Shown here: one piece after another, positions 41,873-51,241 of the stretch
Layout of the letters: every line of letters begins with the position of its first letter
Position numbering within the stretch: position 1 is the stretch's first letter
Source of the DNA: Gracilaria vermiculophylla
Lineage: Eukaryota > Rhodophyta > Florideophyceae > Gracilariales > Gracilariaceae
DNA length: 64,000 nt
Assembly (NCBI GenBank): GCA_019155205.2
Contig: JAHNZQ020000092.1
Coordinates: 944,543-1,008,542, forward strand
Reading direction: 5' to 3'
Made by a program: the position numbers and the translations under genes
Notes under the pieces: generated by a model
Database searches by the model: none
Seen by the model: only the letters and a program-made list of their open reading frames with translations
What the model was told of the DNA's origin: nothing

Positions 41873-42422
41873 CATGTGCTCATTCGACGTGAACCACATT
41901 TTCTGTACATTTCTATCTCAACTTCATTATGGGATTTGAAAACAATTAGTTGCTTTCGAGCTATTAAAATCCTTTTTAAAGCCATCATCAACGTTCTTAC
42001 TCGCGCGAGAGCCCTAAAACGCGGGTGAAGCGTTTTATTGGTACAGTTCCGGGGCTTGTCTTGAGAGCATCGAAGAGTTGCCGAGATGCAAGGTTGGAAC
42101 ACGAAGTTCTTTACCCCGCGAGCTGTCTTCACCAACACTCGCGTTGGTCCGACGGAGCAGAGTCGCGCCTCATGCCGAGCGCTGGCCTGTAGGCGCGAGT
42201 CAACATTTTCCTTTTGACAATTATCGCGTATCAAAGACTGCGCTGAATGCACCCATTGGGCCGCCAAAAAAGGTGCAATGTATTCAGAGCCATGGGTGGG
42301 CAGGGTACTTGTCACACAGCTCCCACACTGGATAAGCCATGCATACGTAGCTTCTGGACCACATCCGACTCTTCCCCGCCAATGGCCAACTTAATCTCCT
42401 GACCAAATTCTATACAACGACT
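41873..42422. other. intergenic, no gene
   Basis: 550 bases between the p24 stop and the debranching-enzyme start on the same strand. It contains the 3' UTR of one and the promoter of the other. Open frames here are short and unrecognised. Confidence 0.5.
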
Positions 42423-45195
42423 ATGGGGGTAGCCACTCCACAGCGACGGTCTCTGTCTGTACATACTGAATGTCCTGTTCCAATGCTTCACTGCGAGTTG
42501 CCGACAGACGTGGTCTATATTGGCCGCGAAGTCTGCGGCGAGTTGCCCATGTCGGAGGCGCGAGAGGTGCTTGTTACGAATGGAATAGGAGGGTATGGCT
42601 CAATGACCCTTGCAGGGTCTCTGAGTCGATCATATCACGGATTGTTAGTGGCGGCACTTCGGCCGCCCTTGGATCGAACGCTCTTGCTCTCTAAACTATG
42701 CGAGACTGTCTCTTACCGTGGAAGCGACTACTATCTTTCCACTGATCGACGGAAGAAGAATTTGCTGAGGCGATACAACGTGATGACTCGATCCCGCAAT
42801 GAGCACAACCGTATGTCTTCAGATGAGGGTGGCATAATGCGAACGAGAGCAGGAATTGAGCGTCCTCTTTCTTTGCCACCTATCTGGCGAAATGATGGGG
42901 TATCCACCACCCTGTCAAAGCTGCACGATGATGAAGTTGTGACACCGGCAGGGTTTGAACTGATGGACTCTTTTCGACTCGAAGGTACTGTGCCGGTCTT
43001 TTCGTACAGTCTTGGTGATGCCGTTCTCGAGAAGCGAGTGTGGATGAAACATGGTCAAAATACTGTTTACGTAACGTACTATCTTCGCCGAGCAACAGAA
43101 GCGATTGAGCTTCGAATGCAGGCTCTAGTCAACCATCGCAATCACCATGACAGAACATCTGGTTTGAGACCCAATTTCAATTATTCTGCCAACGTCGGTA
43201 GAAACGGCTCGACTGTATCCGTTTTGTTCACGACGCGCGAGCATCACGAAACCACACTGACTATGATGGTGAGTAGAGGTACAGCGGACCTAACCAACGA
43301 ATGGGTGCGCGGATTTGTCCTTTCTGAAGAGCGTATGCGAGGTCTCCCGCACATCGATGACAATCTGCACGCCGCGACATTCATTGTTGAACTACCCCCG
43401 GGGGGGGTTGCCACTTTCGTGGCGACTGCTGAGAGTAATGCTTCTCAGCTTAGTTTGGATGGGGAGGCAGAATTAGCCATGCAACACGCCTATGAAAGAT
43501 CACTGTTACAAAAATTTGACGATGCTCGACATAATGCGTTCCAGAGAAGAATGGAAGTGGAGGACAAACTTTCTTGCTCAGAAACATCTCCCTATTCTGA
43601 TTCTTCACGGTCCGGGCATGTGAAACGAAGACGAAAACGAAGAAGTGTTGAACCCAGTATTAAACAGCTTGTGCTTGCCGCAGACCAGTTCATTATCTCG
43701 AGAGGAGGAGGAAGGTCAGTGGTGGCTGGGTTTCACTGGTTCGCAGATTGGGCGAGAGATGTGCGTATATTTTGCGTCCAGCGTGGCTAGTGCAAGATGA
43801 TTCATCTGTAGCAACGAACTTCAATAGTCTGACGAGGTGCTTGTGTGCTTATGTCACATCCTGCTGTTTTCACAGACCATGATTTCGTTACCAGGCTTAA
43901 CGATTGTAACCGGGCGGTATGATATCGCACGCTCGATCTTACAAACGTTCTCAAAGTATGGTAAGTGCAGTTGAAATTCTGGGACCTCCTAGACCGTGCG
44001 ATCGATGCGTTTGGCGTGCGGTCGAAGATGATGCTAACGTCTTATTCTTGAACACGTGCGTAATCTGGGATACATTTGTGGTGCGACTAAAAACGAAGTG
44101 AGCCGGGGTATGCTACCGAATAGATTCCCAGACGACGGGTCAGCCCCAACGGAATGTGACTACGACAACGCAGACGGGACGGTATGTTGTTGTTCTCTTC
44201 GCAGCTTTTGAGAAGTTATGCATTAACTCTCTCACAGTGTTCTAACTGAATTCCTATCCGCGTCCTCCTTGTTGTCTTCTTAATCTCTCTTTCTATCGAA
44301 GCTGTGGTACTTTGAGGCAATTCGCGCATACTACATGGCAGCTGGAGACGTGGAACTACTTTTGGAGCTTTTCCCCATTCTTCAAGACATAGTTCATCAT
44401 CACTGCAAAGGGACAAGATTTGGAATAGTACAAGATGAAGATGGATTACTGCGTGCCGGATCTCCTGGTCTGGCGTTGACCTGGATGGATGCCAAAACAG
44501 ACACGGTGTACACTCAAAGAGATGGAAAAGCTGTAGAGCTAGCGGCTCTGTGGTACAATGCTCTCAACTGTATGGCCTTTTTCGCAAATGAGCTAGAAAA
44601 AGAACAAGACTGTGACACATTCACTGCTATGGCTGACCTGACAGAACAGTCATTTCAAGACAAGTTTTGGAATGCTGAGCGGGGGTACTGTTACGATGTT
44701 ATCGAAGGTGGCGAAAGTCAAAAAGAAACAGATAGTTCGCTTCGACCCAATCAACTTGTTGCCGCTTCTTTGAACTGGAGCCCATTGACAGAAGAACAGC
44801 GATTCCTGGTGTTGGAAGCGTGCTCTACGCATTTGCTGACGTCGCACGCAGTGAGGACACTGTCGCCGAAGGAGCCGAGATACCAAGGAATTTATCTCGG
44901 CGACATTTTCGCCAGGGATAACGCTTATCATCAGGGAATCGGATGGGCCTGGCTACTGGGGCCGTACGTGCTGTCGCACGTTAGAGTGTTTGGGAACCGC
45001 GAACTGGCGCGCGAGTTCCTTCTGCCGATTTTGAGATCACATCTGAATGACGCTGGCGTGGGTCAAGTGAGTGAGCTTTTCGACGGCGATGCTCCGCACA
45101 GGGCGCGGGGGTGCATCGCGCAAGCGTGGTCGGTTGCGGAAATTCTGCGAGCATGGATGGCAACTGAAGCAGATGACATTTTCGAGGACGAGTGA
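42423..45195 (+). CDS. glycogen-debranching-type amylo-alpha-1,6-glucosidase (GH133-like), four exons
   Basis: I read four exons: 42423-43760, 43876-43960, 44099-44181 and 44302-45195, with donors GTGCGT, GTAAGT and GTATGT, giving a continuous 799-residue protein. The first exon carries the archaeal/bacterial-type GDE N domain ([36 protein letters not shown]). The junction of exons 1 and 2 restores the family block [16 protein letters not shown]. Exon 3 gives [11 protein letters not shown] and exon 4 [13 protein letters not shown] and [21 protein letters not shown]. It should hydrolyse alpha-1,6 branch linkages in storage glucan, presumably cytosolic. A basic Ser/Arg-rich insert ([13 protein letters not shown]) sits between the two domains. 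Three introns are unusual in this intron-poor window. The bacterial-type family may indicate ancient transfer; this is inference. Confidence 0.88.
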
Positions 45196-45212
45196 AGTGC
45201 GGCAAACGGCGT

Positions 45213-45941
45213 TTACTTTGACAACTGTATTCGAAAGGAGGACGCTCCAAGGCAACATGTAAGCGAAGCAACAGAGAAGGAAATGGGGTGGACGTGATTC
45301 TGGCGACCAAGGGTGAGACTTTGAAGGGCGCGGAGGTTGTCGGTAGTGGCGAACGACATGTGCGGGAGAGGATTGTGGAAAAAGACGGGGAGATTGAACT
45401 GCTCAAAAATGTTGTCAATGAGGTGGATGAGGCGTATGGCAAATGTGGTGTCCAAAAGCATTGCGGAGACGTAGACGCGATCTGCGTGGTTGTTGAGAAA
45501 CGGGCGTATGACGGGGTGAATGCAAAGTGTGTGCTGCTGCACTAGTGCGAGGGAACGACGCAGGAGCGGGTAGAGCTGTTGGAAGGTGTGATAGTGGAGT
45601 GTTGTCGGGCGTGACAAACTGACGTGATGATGGGAAAGCGGCTCGAAGGTGGTGGAGGGACAGTGGGAGCGCACGGCGTGTAGCAGGGCGTTTGTAAAGT
45701 GGTGTATATGAGGGTGTATGACGGGAATATAAATATGGAGAAGGTAGTGTGGGGTGACGGGCGGAGGGCGCGACAAGGGAATGACTGGCGGAAGTTGCAG
45801 CTGGTTGTGGGGTTGCGGGGAAGCAAACAAGGGCGGAGGTGGGGGCGCGGGCGCGGTCGCGGGCGCGGGCGCGGACGGAGGCGGTGGGGTGGAGGGGGGT
45901 GAGGAAGACGGGGATGACGCGTAGGACGATAAGGCATTCAT
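45213..45941 (-). CDS. USB1: U6 snRNA phosphodiesterase USB1
   Basis: A 242-residue 2H phosphoesterase. After a Pro/Ala/Ser-rich N terminus of about 60 residues comes the family fold with the two catalytic motifs HVSLS (H106, S108) and HMSFA (H194, S196) at the expected spacing, and IFEQFNLPVFFHNPLPHMSF around the second. USB1 trims and caps the 3' end of U6 snRNA with a terminal phosphate in the nucleus, so it is functionally linked with the SmD1-type splicing machinery. The ATG at 45941 is the first in the frame. Its stop is 17 bases from the stop of the debranching enzyme, so the two transcripts must overlap or have almost no 3' UTR. Confidence 0.88.
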   Translation of the reverse strand: MNALSSYASSPSSSPPSTPPPPSAPAPATAPAPPPPPLFASPQPHNQLQLPPVIPLSRPPPVTPHYLLHIYIPVIHPHIHHFTNALLHAVRSHCPSTTFEPLSHHHVSLSRPTTLHYHTFQQLYPLLRRSLALVQQHTLCIHPVIRPFLNNHADRVYVSAMLLDTTFAIRLIHLIDNIFEQFNLPVFFHNPLPHMSFATTDNLRALQSLTLGRQNHVHPISFSVASLTCCLGASSFRIQLSK

Positions 45942-45964
45942 AGGCAGTAGTAAGGAGAGAGTGA

Positions 45965-46429
45965 CTAGTCGTCGTGGATCAAGGTTTGTTCGAGCGTGTT
46001 GAATTGCTGTTCGAGCTGGGCCATCTTGGGGCGATTAGCGGCAAGCAAGGCGTCCCTCTGCTGAGGAGTGCTTTGGCTGAGGAGCGTGCGGAAGGCGTGA
46101 AGGGTTTGCTGGGTGGCGGCCTTAGCGTCCTGGAAGTCGTCTTCGAAGTAGACGGTGCCCAGCGATTCGTTTGCGCTGCGGAGAGTTAGGGCGGTTGAAC
46201 GACGTGACAAGGGCGGGCGGTGGTGGGGGTAATGATGCACAACTCACTCCTGGAGGCTCATGTTGGCCTCGGCGAAGAGGTCGTTGACGCGATCCATGGT
46301 GAGCGGGGGCTGGGAGGGGTCCGTTGAGCAGCAGCGCGGCGCGGGCGGGCGACGGGCGGCGGGGCGCGCGCAGCGCGAAAGAAGACGAGCGGCGTTGGTG
46401 AAGAAAGGCATCATCGGCTGGGGCGCCAT
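45965..46429 (-). CDS. small mitochondrial-like protein, two exons
   Basis: Exons 46248-46429 and 46175-45965 are separated by a 72-base intron with GTGAGT donor and CCGCAG acceptor. Joined, they give 130 residues. The first 33 residues (FFTNAARLLSRCARPAARR) form an Arg/Ala-rich amphipathic leader with no acids, typical of mitochondrial import. The mature part is helical and acidic at the splice junction: MDRVNDLFAEA, LQDANESLGTVYFEDDF, then a heptad-like segment KMAQLEQQFNTLEQ. I do not recognise the family, though the ESLGT.YF.DD pattern looks conserved. The splice keeps the frame and creates an unbroken helix, which supports it. The stop is 23 bases from the USB1 start. Confidence 0.75.
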
Positions 46430-46764
46430 GGCGCGGCGGCGCAGCGCCGCAGCTGCTGCGGCGACGGGTGGGTTTGAGGGTGGCAGCGCTGGGGGCGCAG
46501 CGGTGCGACGGGTGCAGGGCGGAGGCGCACGTGGCCACGTTGTGGACACAGCGCAGCAGCGAGGCGGGCGCGTGACGTTAGGGCAGCGCCGCGCGCTGTG
46601 CCCCAAACACGTCAGCGGCCTTGAGTGGTCATGCGCTGGGGCGTGGGTGGTCAAGCAAGCGCTGGGGCGTTTCTCTGATGCGCGCCGCCCCTCCGTCACT
46701 ACAAAAGCGCCGCCGGCGTGGGGACGCGGAGTGGAGGTGCGGTGGCGCAACGCCCCTGTGTTCA
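46430..46764. promoter_or_regulatory. divergent upstream region of the small protein and the Hog protein
   Basis: 335 GC-rich bases between two divergent ATG codons. Long open frames cross it in several registers because of high GC, but none shows family similarity. It probably contains both promoters. Confidence 0.45.
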
Positions 46765-47031
46765 ATGGGCGCGCCGCAACTGAACTGCGCGTTGGCCGTG
46801 CGGGTGCTGGTGCTCGTGGCGCTGGCTGCCGCGTCCTCCGTGGCGCCGTGCGACGACAGCGACCCCAAGGCGCTGTGTCTGTCGCCGCTCGAGATGCTCA
46901 ACGCGCACGACGAGCCGGCGGCCGTGCGCATGGGCGGCGGCGCCGTGCCGCTCTCGGTGCGCGCCGCGTCGTCGCGACGGAGGCCGTTCCGGCGCCCGGG
47001 GCGTCGGCCCGGTGGCATTGGCGGCGGCGAC

Positions 47032-47077
<46 letters not shown>

Positions 47078-47751
47078 GCGACGGCGACGACGACCAAGCG
47101 TTCGGCGAAGAGGAAGAGGAGGGGGGCAGCAATGAGGTTTTGGGTTCGAACGCGGAGGGCGAGTCGGACCTGTGCTTCCCGGCTGCGGCGGTTGTCAACA
47201 CGCGCGACCGCGGGCGCATCCGCATGCACGAGGTGCGCGTGGGGGACGCGGTGCAGGTGGCGGCGCGCTCGGCGGCGCGCTACAGCCACGTGTTCACGTT
47301 CTCGCACCGCGAGGCGTCGCGGCTGTTTCCGTTCAAGAGGCTGCTGACGGAGCGCGGGGCGCTGGAGGCCAGCGGCGGCCACTACGTGTACACCAACAAC
47401 GCGCTCACGGCGGCGCAGTTCGTGCGGCCGGGCGACCAACTGCAGCTGGCGGACACGTCGTTCGCAACCGTGCTACACGTGCGCGACGTGTGGCGCCAGG
47501 GGCTGTACAACCCGCACACCGTGGACGGCGAGCTCGTCGTGGACGGCTTCCGCGTGAGCTCGTACACCACCAGCGTGAAGCCGAGCGTGGCCGCGGCGTT
47601 GCTGGCGCCCGTGCGCGCCGTGCACCAGCTGCTGCGCGTGGACATGACCGCCGGCGTGCTGCAGCGCGTGCGCCCGCGACTGCTGCTGCAGCTCATCCCG
47701 TCGGGGCGCCGCTCGGTGGCGCTTGCGCCCTCGCCGCCCCTGGCGCACTGA
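46765..47751 (+). CDS. secreted Hog/Hint-domain protein with poly-aspartate tract
   Basis: A 328-residue protein. Residues 1-27 are a clear signal peptide (LAVRVLVLVALAAASSVA). A short secreted region with two cysteines (C29, C38) leads to a basic patch (RRRPFRRPGRRPGG) and a run of some 18 aspartates with few glycines (about 89-110). From C137 there is a Hint fold of the hedgehog Hog kind: DLCFPAAAVV, RIRMHEVRVGDAVQV, YSHVFTFSHRE, then H206 in ASGGHYVYT, RPGDQLQL, RQGLYNPHTVDGELVVDG and SSYTTSV. C137 would be the nucleophile for autoprocessing and H206 the block-B histidine; the usual Thr of TxxH is replaced by Ser/Gly. There is no hedgehog signalling domain in front. Single exon, ATG at 46765. 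Confidence 0.85.
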
Positions 47752-47839
47752 CCTTTTTCGCCTCGCGCTTGTAAAACGAACGATGCGCCCCCCAACGGCG
47801 TGCCCCTCTTTATCCAATGTGCCGCCGCCGCCGCCCGCC

Positions 47840-48523
47840 CTACTCGAACGCCTCGGGCGGCAGGATGCTCCGCAGCATGCGCTCCATGCCGGGCGGCAGC
47901 TGCACGTCGCCCAGCAAAACGTCGTCCTTGAACATGTGCTCCACCAGCAGGAACGCCGCCGCGCGGTCGCCCCGCGCGTTGCACAGCGCCAGCACGCGCT
48001 CGTACGACCCCGCCGTCGGCTTGAGCCCGAGCTGCCGCATCAGGTCCAGCACCCAGATCGCCTTGCCCGGCGCCTCGTTCGTGCGCACGCACACGTCCAG
48101 CACGTGGTGCCAGTCGCCCAGCGGCGCCGTCTCGTTGCTGTCGCGCATGCGCTGCGACAGCGCGCCCCACGCCGACTCGAACGTCGCCTGCGCCCCGCTG
48201 TCCATGGCCGCGCCGCCCGACGTGGCCGCGCCGCCCGACGTGGCCGCGCCGCCCGACGTGGCCGCGCCGTCCGACATGGCCGCGCCGCCCGACGTGGCCG
48301 CACCGTCCGACATGGCCGCGCCGCCCGACATGGTCGCGCCGCCCGACATGGTCGCGCCGCCGCGCGCGCGGCGCGCGCGCGGCCGAGCCACCGCCGTCGC
48401 CAAGCCCATCGCGCGCACGCCCATCGCGCGCACGCCCATCGCGCGCGATCCGAGCGCATCGCTTGCGTGCGGCCGCCGCTGCCACGAGCGCGCCGCGCGC
48501 GGCACGCACGCAACGAACGCCAT
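47840..48523 (-). CDS. PPR-like organellar protein with pentapeptide repeats
   Basis: A 227-residue protein. The N-terminal third is basic and suggests organelle targeting (MAFVACVPRAARSWQRRPH). Then come three MGVRA units and about eleven pentapeptides of the SGGAA[TM]/SDGAA[TM] kind, both from 15-base repeats. The C-terminal 110 residues are helical and contain two degenerate pentatricopeptide repeats (WHHVLDVCVRTNEAPGKAIW; LDLMRQLGLKPTAGSYERVL; ALCNARGDRAAAFLLVEHM). PPR proteins bind organellar RNA; two repeats alone would be a short member. The ATG at 48523 was chosen because upstream sequence is poly-C on this strand. Its partner and target are unknown. Confidence 0.6.
   Translation of the reverse strand: MAFVACVPRAARSWQRRPHASDALGSRAMGVRAMGVRAMGLATAVARPRARRARGGATMSGGATMSGGAAMSDGAATSGGAAMSDGAATSGGAATSGGAATSGGAAMDSGAQATFESAWGALSQRMRDSNETAPLGDWHHVLDVCVRTNEAPGKAIWVLDLMRQLGLKPTAGSYERVLALCNARGDRAAAFLLVEHMFKDDVLLGDVQLPPGMERMLRSILPPEAFE
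48203..48365. repeat. 15-bp coding minisatellite
   Basis: About eleven units of a GC-rich 15-mer (variants of GACGTGGCCGCGCCG and GACATGGCCGCGCCG on the plus strand) within the PPR-like gene. A shorter set of three 15-mers with GCGCGCACGCCCATC lies at about 48410-48450. Confidence 0.9.
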
Positions 48524-48897
48524 CGCGGGGGGGGGGGGGGGGGGGTGGGGGGGGGGGGGGGCGCGCGCGAGTGGGCCGTCTGCGATGCGCCTCTGACAAA
48601 GTAGCAGCGAGCGCAAAAGGAGCGTGCGCGTCAACGACGCCACAATCGGTGCCTGTCTCTCTTTCTCTCCCTCCCGGACGCCACCAGCAGCTCTTTTTTG
48701 ATCTCCGATATCGCACGCCCACCTCGGCCGCCTGTGGTTGGCTGCCGTGCCGCCACGCAATGCGCCGCGCATGCGCACATTTGTCGCGCCCCTCGCCTTG
48801 CCCAACGTGCACCGTCCACGCCCCCAACCCCAACCCCCCCGCCCCCATGTCTCTGTTGCCGCCGCCCGCCTGCGCAAAGTGTGCGCTTCTCGGCGCC
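48524..48897. promoter_or_regulatory. divergent upstream region with a long poly-G tract
   Basis: Between two divergent genes. At 48528-48560 the plus strand is almost pure G, broken by a T, immediately upstream of the minus-strand start, so the minus-strand 5' UTR is poly-C. This could form G-quadruplex structures in the DNA. A pyrimidine-rich CTCTCTTTCTCTCC segment lies at about 48655-48670. An alternative ATG for the plus-strand gene is at 48847. Confidence 0.55.
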
Positions 48898-49222
48898 ATG
48901 CGCAGCGCCGCCCTCGCCTTCTCCCAGCCGCTGCCGCACCCCGTCGCCGCCGCTCCCCCGCCGCCATCGCGCTTTCGCCAATGTTCCCCATTTCCACCCG
49001 CAACGCGCGCGCGCCTGCGCCGTCACAACAGCCGCGCGCGCCTGCTAATGGCCTCGCCAAAGCCGCGCGCAGACCAGTCGCCAGAGCATCGCGATCAGCA
49101 AACGCAACCCCCCGACCAACAGCCACCGCCGCAGCAGCAGCAGGGGGCGCCGTCGCCCCAACAACAACCCGCCCAGAACGAGCAGCCGGTCCAAGACCAC
49201 CATCACGACCAGCCCGTCGAAC

Positions 49223-49260
<38 letters not shown>

Positions 49261-49911
49261 CAGTCCTATGAGCAGTACAGCGCTCTCTTCGAGCAAAACG
49301 GCGACCAGCTGTGGAACACCCTGGACGTGTCCAAGGCCCTGCAGCCGCTCACGGAGGAGGAAAAGCAGCGCCTGCGGACAAAGCTACCCAAGCGCCTGGC
49401 CAACTTCATCATCCGTCGCGCCGACGCAGCCGTGCGGCTGCGAAACACCAAACCCGGCGACGCCTCGCCCATCGGCACCTTTCTCAGCGACGTGCCGCCC
49501 GACACAGAGGCACCCGACGACCCCGACGACGACGAATTCCGCGACTACGTGTACGAAACCACCACCACGCGCCCGCCGTCATTTCGGCGCCGCGACACTT
49601 CGTTGTTCGACGGCGGAGATGGCTTGCCGGACGTGCAAACCTTGCCCGACGCCGACGCCGTAGCTGACGACAAGTCCACCGCGCTGCGCGCGCCGAAAAA
49701 GCTCGTGAGTCTGTTCGTGGCAGACGTCGGTGGCGTGGACGAACAGGCCGCAAAAGTGGGCTACACGCTGCTTGCCTTGCTCATACTTGCCATCGCCGCA
49801 AAGCTTCTTTTCGCGTTCGTTTCCTTCTTCCTGTCGTTTACGTTTTCGTTTCTAGCCATCTTTGCGCTCAGTGCCGGCATCTTTGTGGTGTTCTACCTGT
49901 TCCGCTTCTAA
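48898..49911 (+). CDS. acidic-repeat membrane protein with C-terminal membrane spans
   Basis: A 337-residue protein from the ATG at 48898 (354 from 48847, or 287 from 49048). With the longer starts, an Ala/Pro/Ser/Arg-rich leader ([20 protein letters not shown]) suits plastid targeting; the shortest starts MASPKPRADQ. Then come a Gln/Pro-rich region and a run of about 12 aspartates, a helical part (LTEEEKQRLRTKLPKRLANF), a long acidic linker, and near the C terminus two or three closely spaced hydrophobic spans (YTLLALLILAIAAKLLFAFV, then a Phe/Ser-rich span and FVVFYLFRF). I recognise no family. It ends 64 bases from the stop of the DUF1818-like gene. Confidence 0.65.
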
Positions 49912-49975
49912 CTGGCGGCAGCGCGACGGAGGCAGCAAGTGATGACAAGCGCCGCTTGCCGCGCTGCGGCGCACT

Positions 49976-51007
49976 TTATTCGATACCTAACTTGTTCAAC
50001 GCAGCGAGCAGATTGGGCACCGTCTCACTGGGCCAGAAACACTCGCTCTGTCTACCCTCCATAAAGATCGCCCTGATGCAGTACTTGGCGGGCGCCGGCT
50101 GCCCGAGTGCCTGCACCCAAAGCAGCTTGGACTCGTGCTCAACGGAGCAGTCGAGCCCCGCGCGAGCGACGCGCATGTTGAACATGCCGTCGCCGCTGCG
50201 TCTGATGGCCGGTTTCTTGACGGGCGGGTCCTCCTCGCCGCGCGCGATGCGATCCATTCTCTTCTGCAGCGACAGGCAGAGGCGCTTGAAGTGACGGATC
50301 TCGTCGTAAGACAGCGCAACAAGCCAGTGATCGTTGCCGACCATGGCGCAAAAGCTCTTCGGCGCCTCCGGATCGAAGCCGACGCGGAAGCCGAGCTCAG
50401 AGTGGATGAACCTCTGGCGGACGCCGGGGCCGGGCGGCGCGTCGCCCTTGATTTGAATGAGCGAGCAGCCGTGCATGTCGCACTCGATGCGAAAGCGCAG
50501 GTCGCGCTCGTTGTCGGGCAGCTGCTCGCTGGCCTCGAGCACCTGCCAGCCGGCCGTGGACTCGTAGCCAAAGTTCTTGGGGTCCATGTAGGGCTCGTCG
50601 ACGACGGCGGAGGCGTCGTCGTCCGAGGCGACGGCGGCGGGCGGCGACGCGCGCGCGGCGCCGTTCTGCGCGGGCGGCGGGTCGGCCACGGGCGGCATGC
50701 CGGCGTCGGCGCGCAGCTTGGCGGTGATGGCGGAGATCTGGGCGGCCATGTTGGCGAGCGCCTCGTTGGTGCGCTCGGCCTGGCGGCGGCGGCTGTCGGA
50801 CACCTCCTGCAGCTGGCTGCGCAGCGTCTCGCCCTCGGCGATGGCGGCTTCGACGGGGTCGAGCGGGGCGCAGCCTACCCAGCGCGCGCGCGCGCGGGGC
50901 GGGGGGGACGCGCGCGGCGGCCGCGCGCCGCTCGCGCGGCGCGCGGTGCGCACGGGGAGCGCGCGGAGCGCGACGCTTGCGGGCGGCAGGAACGCGCTCC
51001 CGTCCAT
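49976..51007 (-). CDS. plastid DUF1818-like protein
   Basis: A 343-residue protein. Residues 1-45 are Ala/Arg/Pro/Ser-rich without acids after Asp2 (FLPPASVALRALPVRTARR), a plausible transit peptide. A coiled-coil segment follows (GETLRSQLQEVSDSRRRQAE), then a low-complexity Pro/Ala/Asp linker. The conserved C-terminal half has blocks RFIHSELGFRVGFDP, FCAMVGNDHWLVALSYDEI, HFKRLCLSLQ, KLLWVQALG, YCIRAIFMEGR and ETVPNLLAALNKLGI, matching the pattern of the cyanobacterial and plastid-lineage DUF1818 family (G.R.GW.P., L.GG..WA.EL...E...F). Function of the family is not established. The start at 51007 gives the leader; longer openings are not ATG. Confidence 0.65.
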   Translation of the reverse strand: MDGSAFLPPASVALRALPVRTARRASGARPPRASPPPRARARWVGCAPLDPVEAAIAEGETLRSQLQEVSDSRRRQAERTNEALANMAAQISAITAKLRADAGMPPVADPPPAQNGAARASPPAAVASDDDASAVVDEPYMDPKNFGYESTAGWQVLEASEQLPDNERDLRFRIECDMHGCSLIQIKGDAPPGPGVRQRFIHSELGFRVGFDPEAPKSFCAMVGNDHWLVALSYDEIRHFKRLCLSLQKRMDRIARGEEDPPVKKPAIRRSGDGMFNMRVARAGLDCSVEHESKLLWVQALGQPAPAKYCIRAIFMEGRQSECFWPSETVPNLLAALNKLGIE

Positions 51008-51241
51008 GGCGAGAAGGAGCGCCGCCGGTGGCACGGGGGGGCGGCGCTCGACGCAGTCGCCGCGCCGCGCCAAATTCGCAGCGGCGCCGATGCGCCGCGC
51101 GCGCGGCGCAAATCTCGCCTCACGCCACGCGGCACCGGCGCTGCGCCACGCGCGAGCGCCGCGAAGCTCACGGCCGCGCCGCCACCGCCACCACCCGCCA
51201 ACGCCGCCGCCCGCCCCCGACCGTTTGCCCCACCGCCCGCC
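51008..51241. promoter_or_regulatory. divergent upstream region, very GC-rich
   Basis: 234 bases between divergent ATG codons of two plastid-type genes. The sequence is dominated by CGCG runs. Open frames crossing it are products of base composition. No motif is identified. Confidence 0.4.

Noticed and set aside
47382..48899. 505-codon open frame on the minus strand across the Hog and PPR-like genes
   Set aside because: Open only because of extreme GC content and 15-base repeats. It runs antisense to the Hog protein and contains no recognisable domain.
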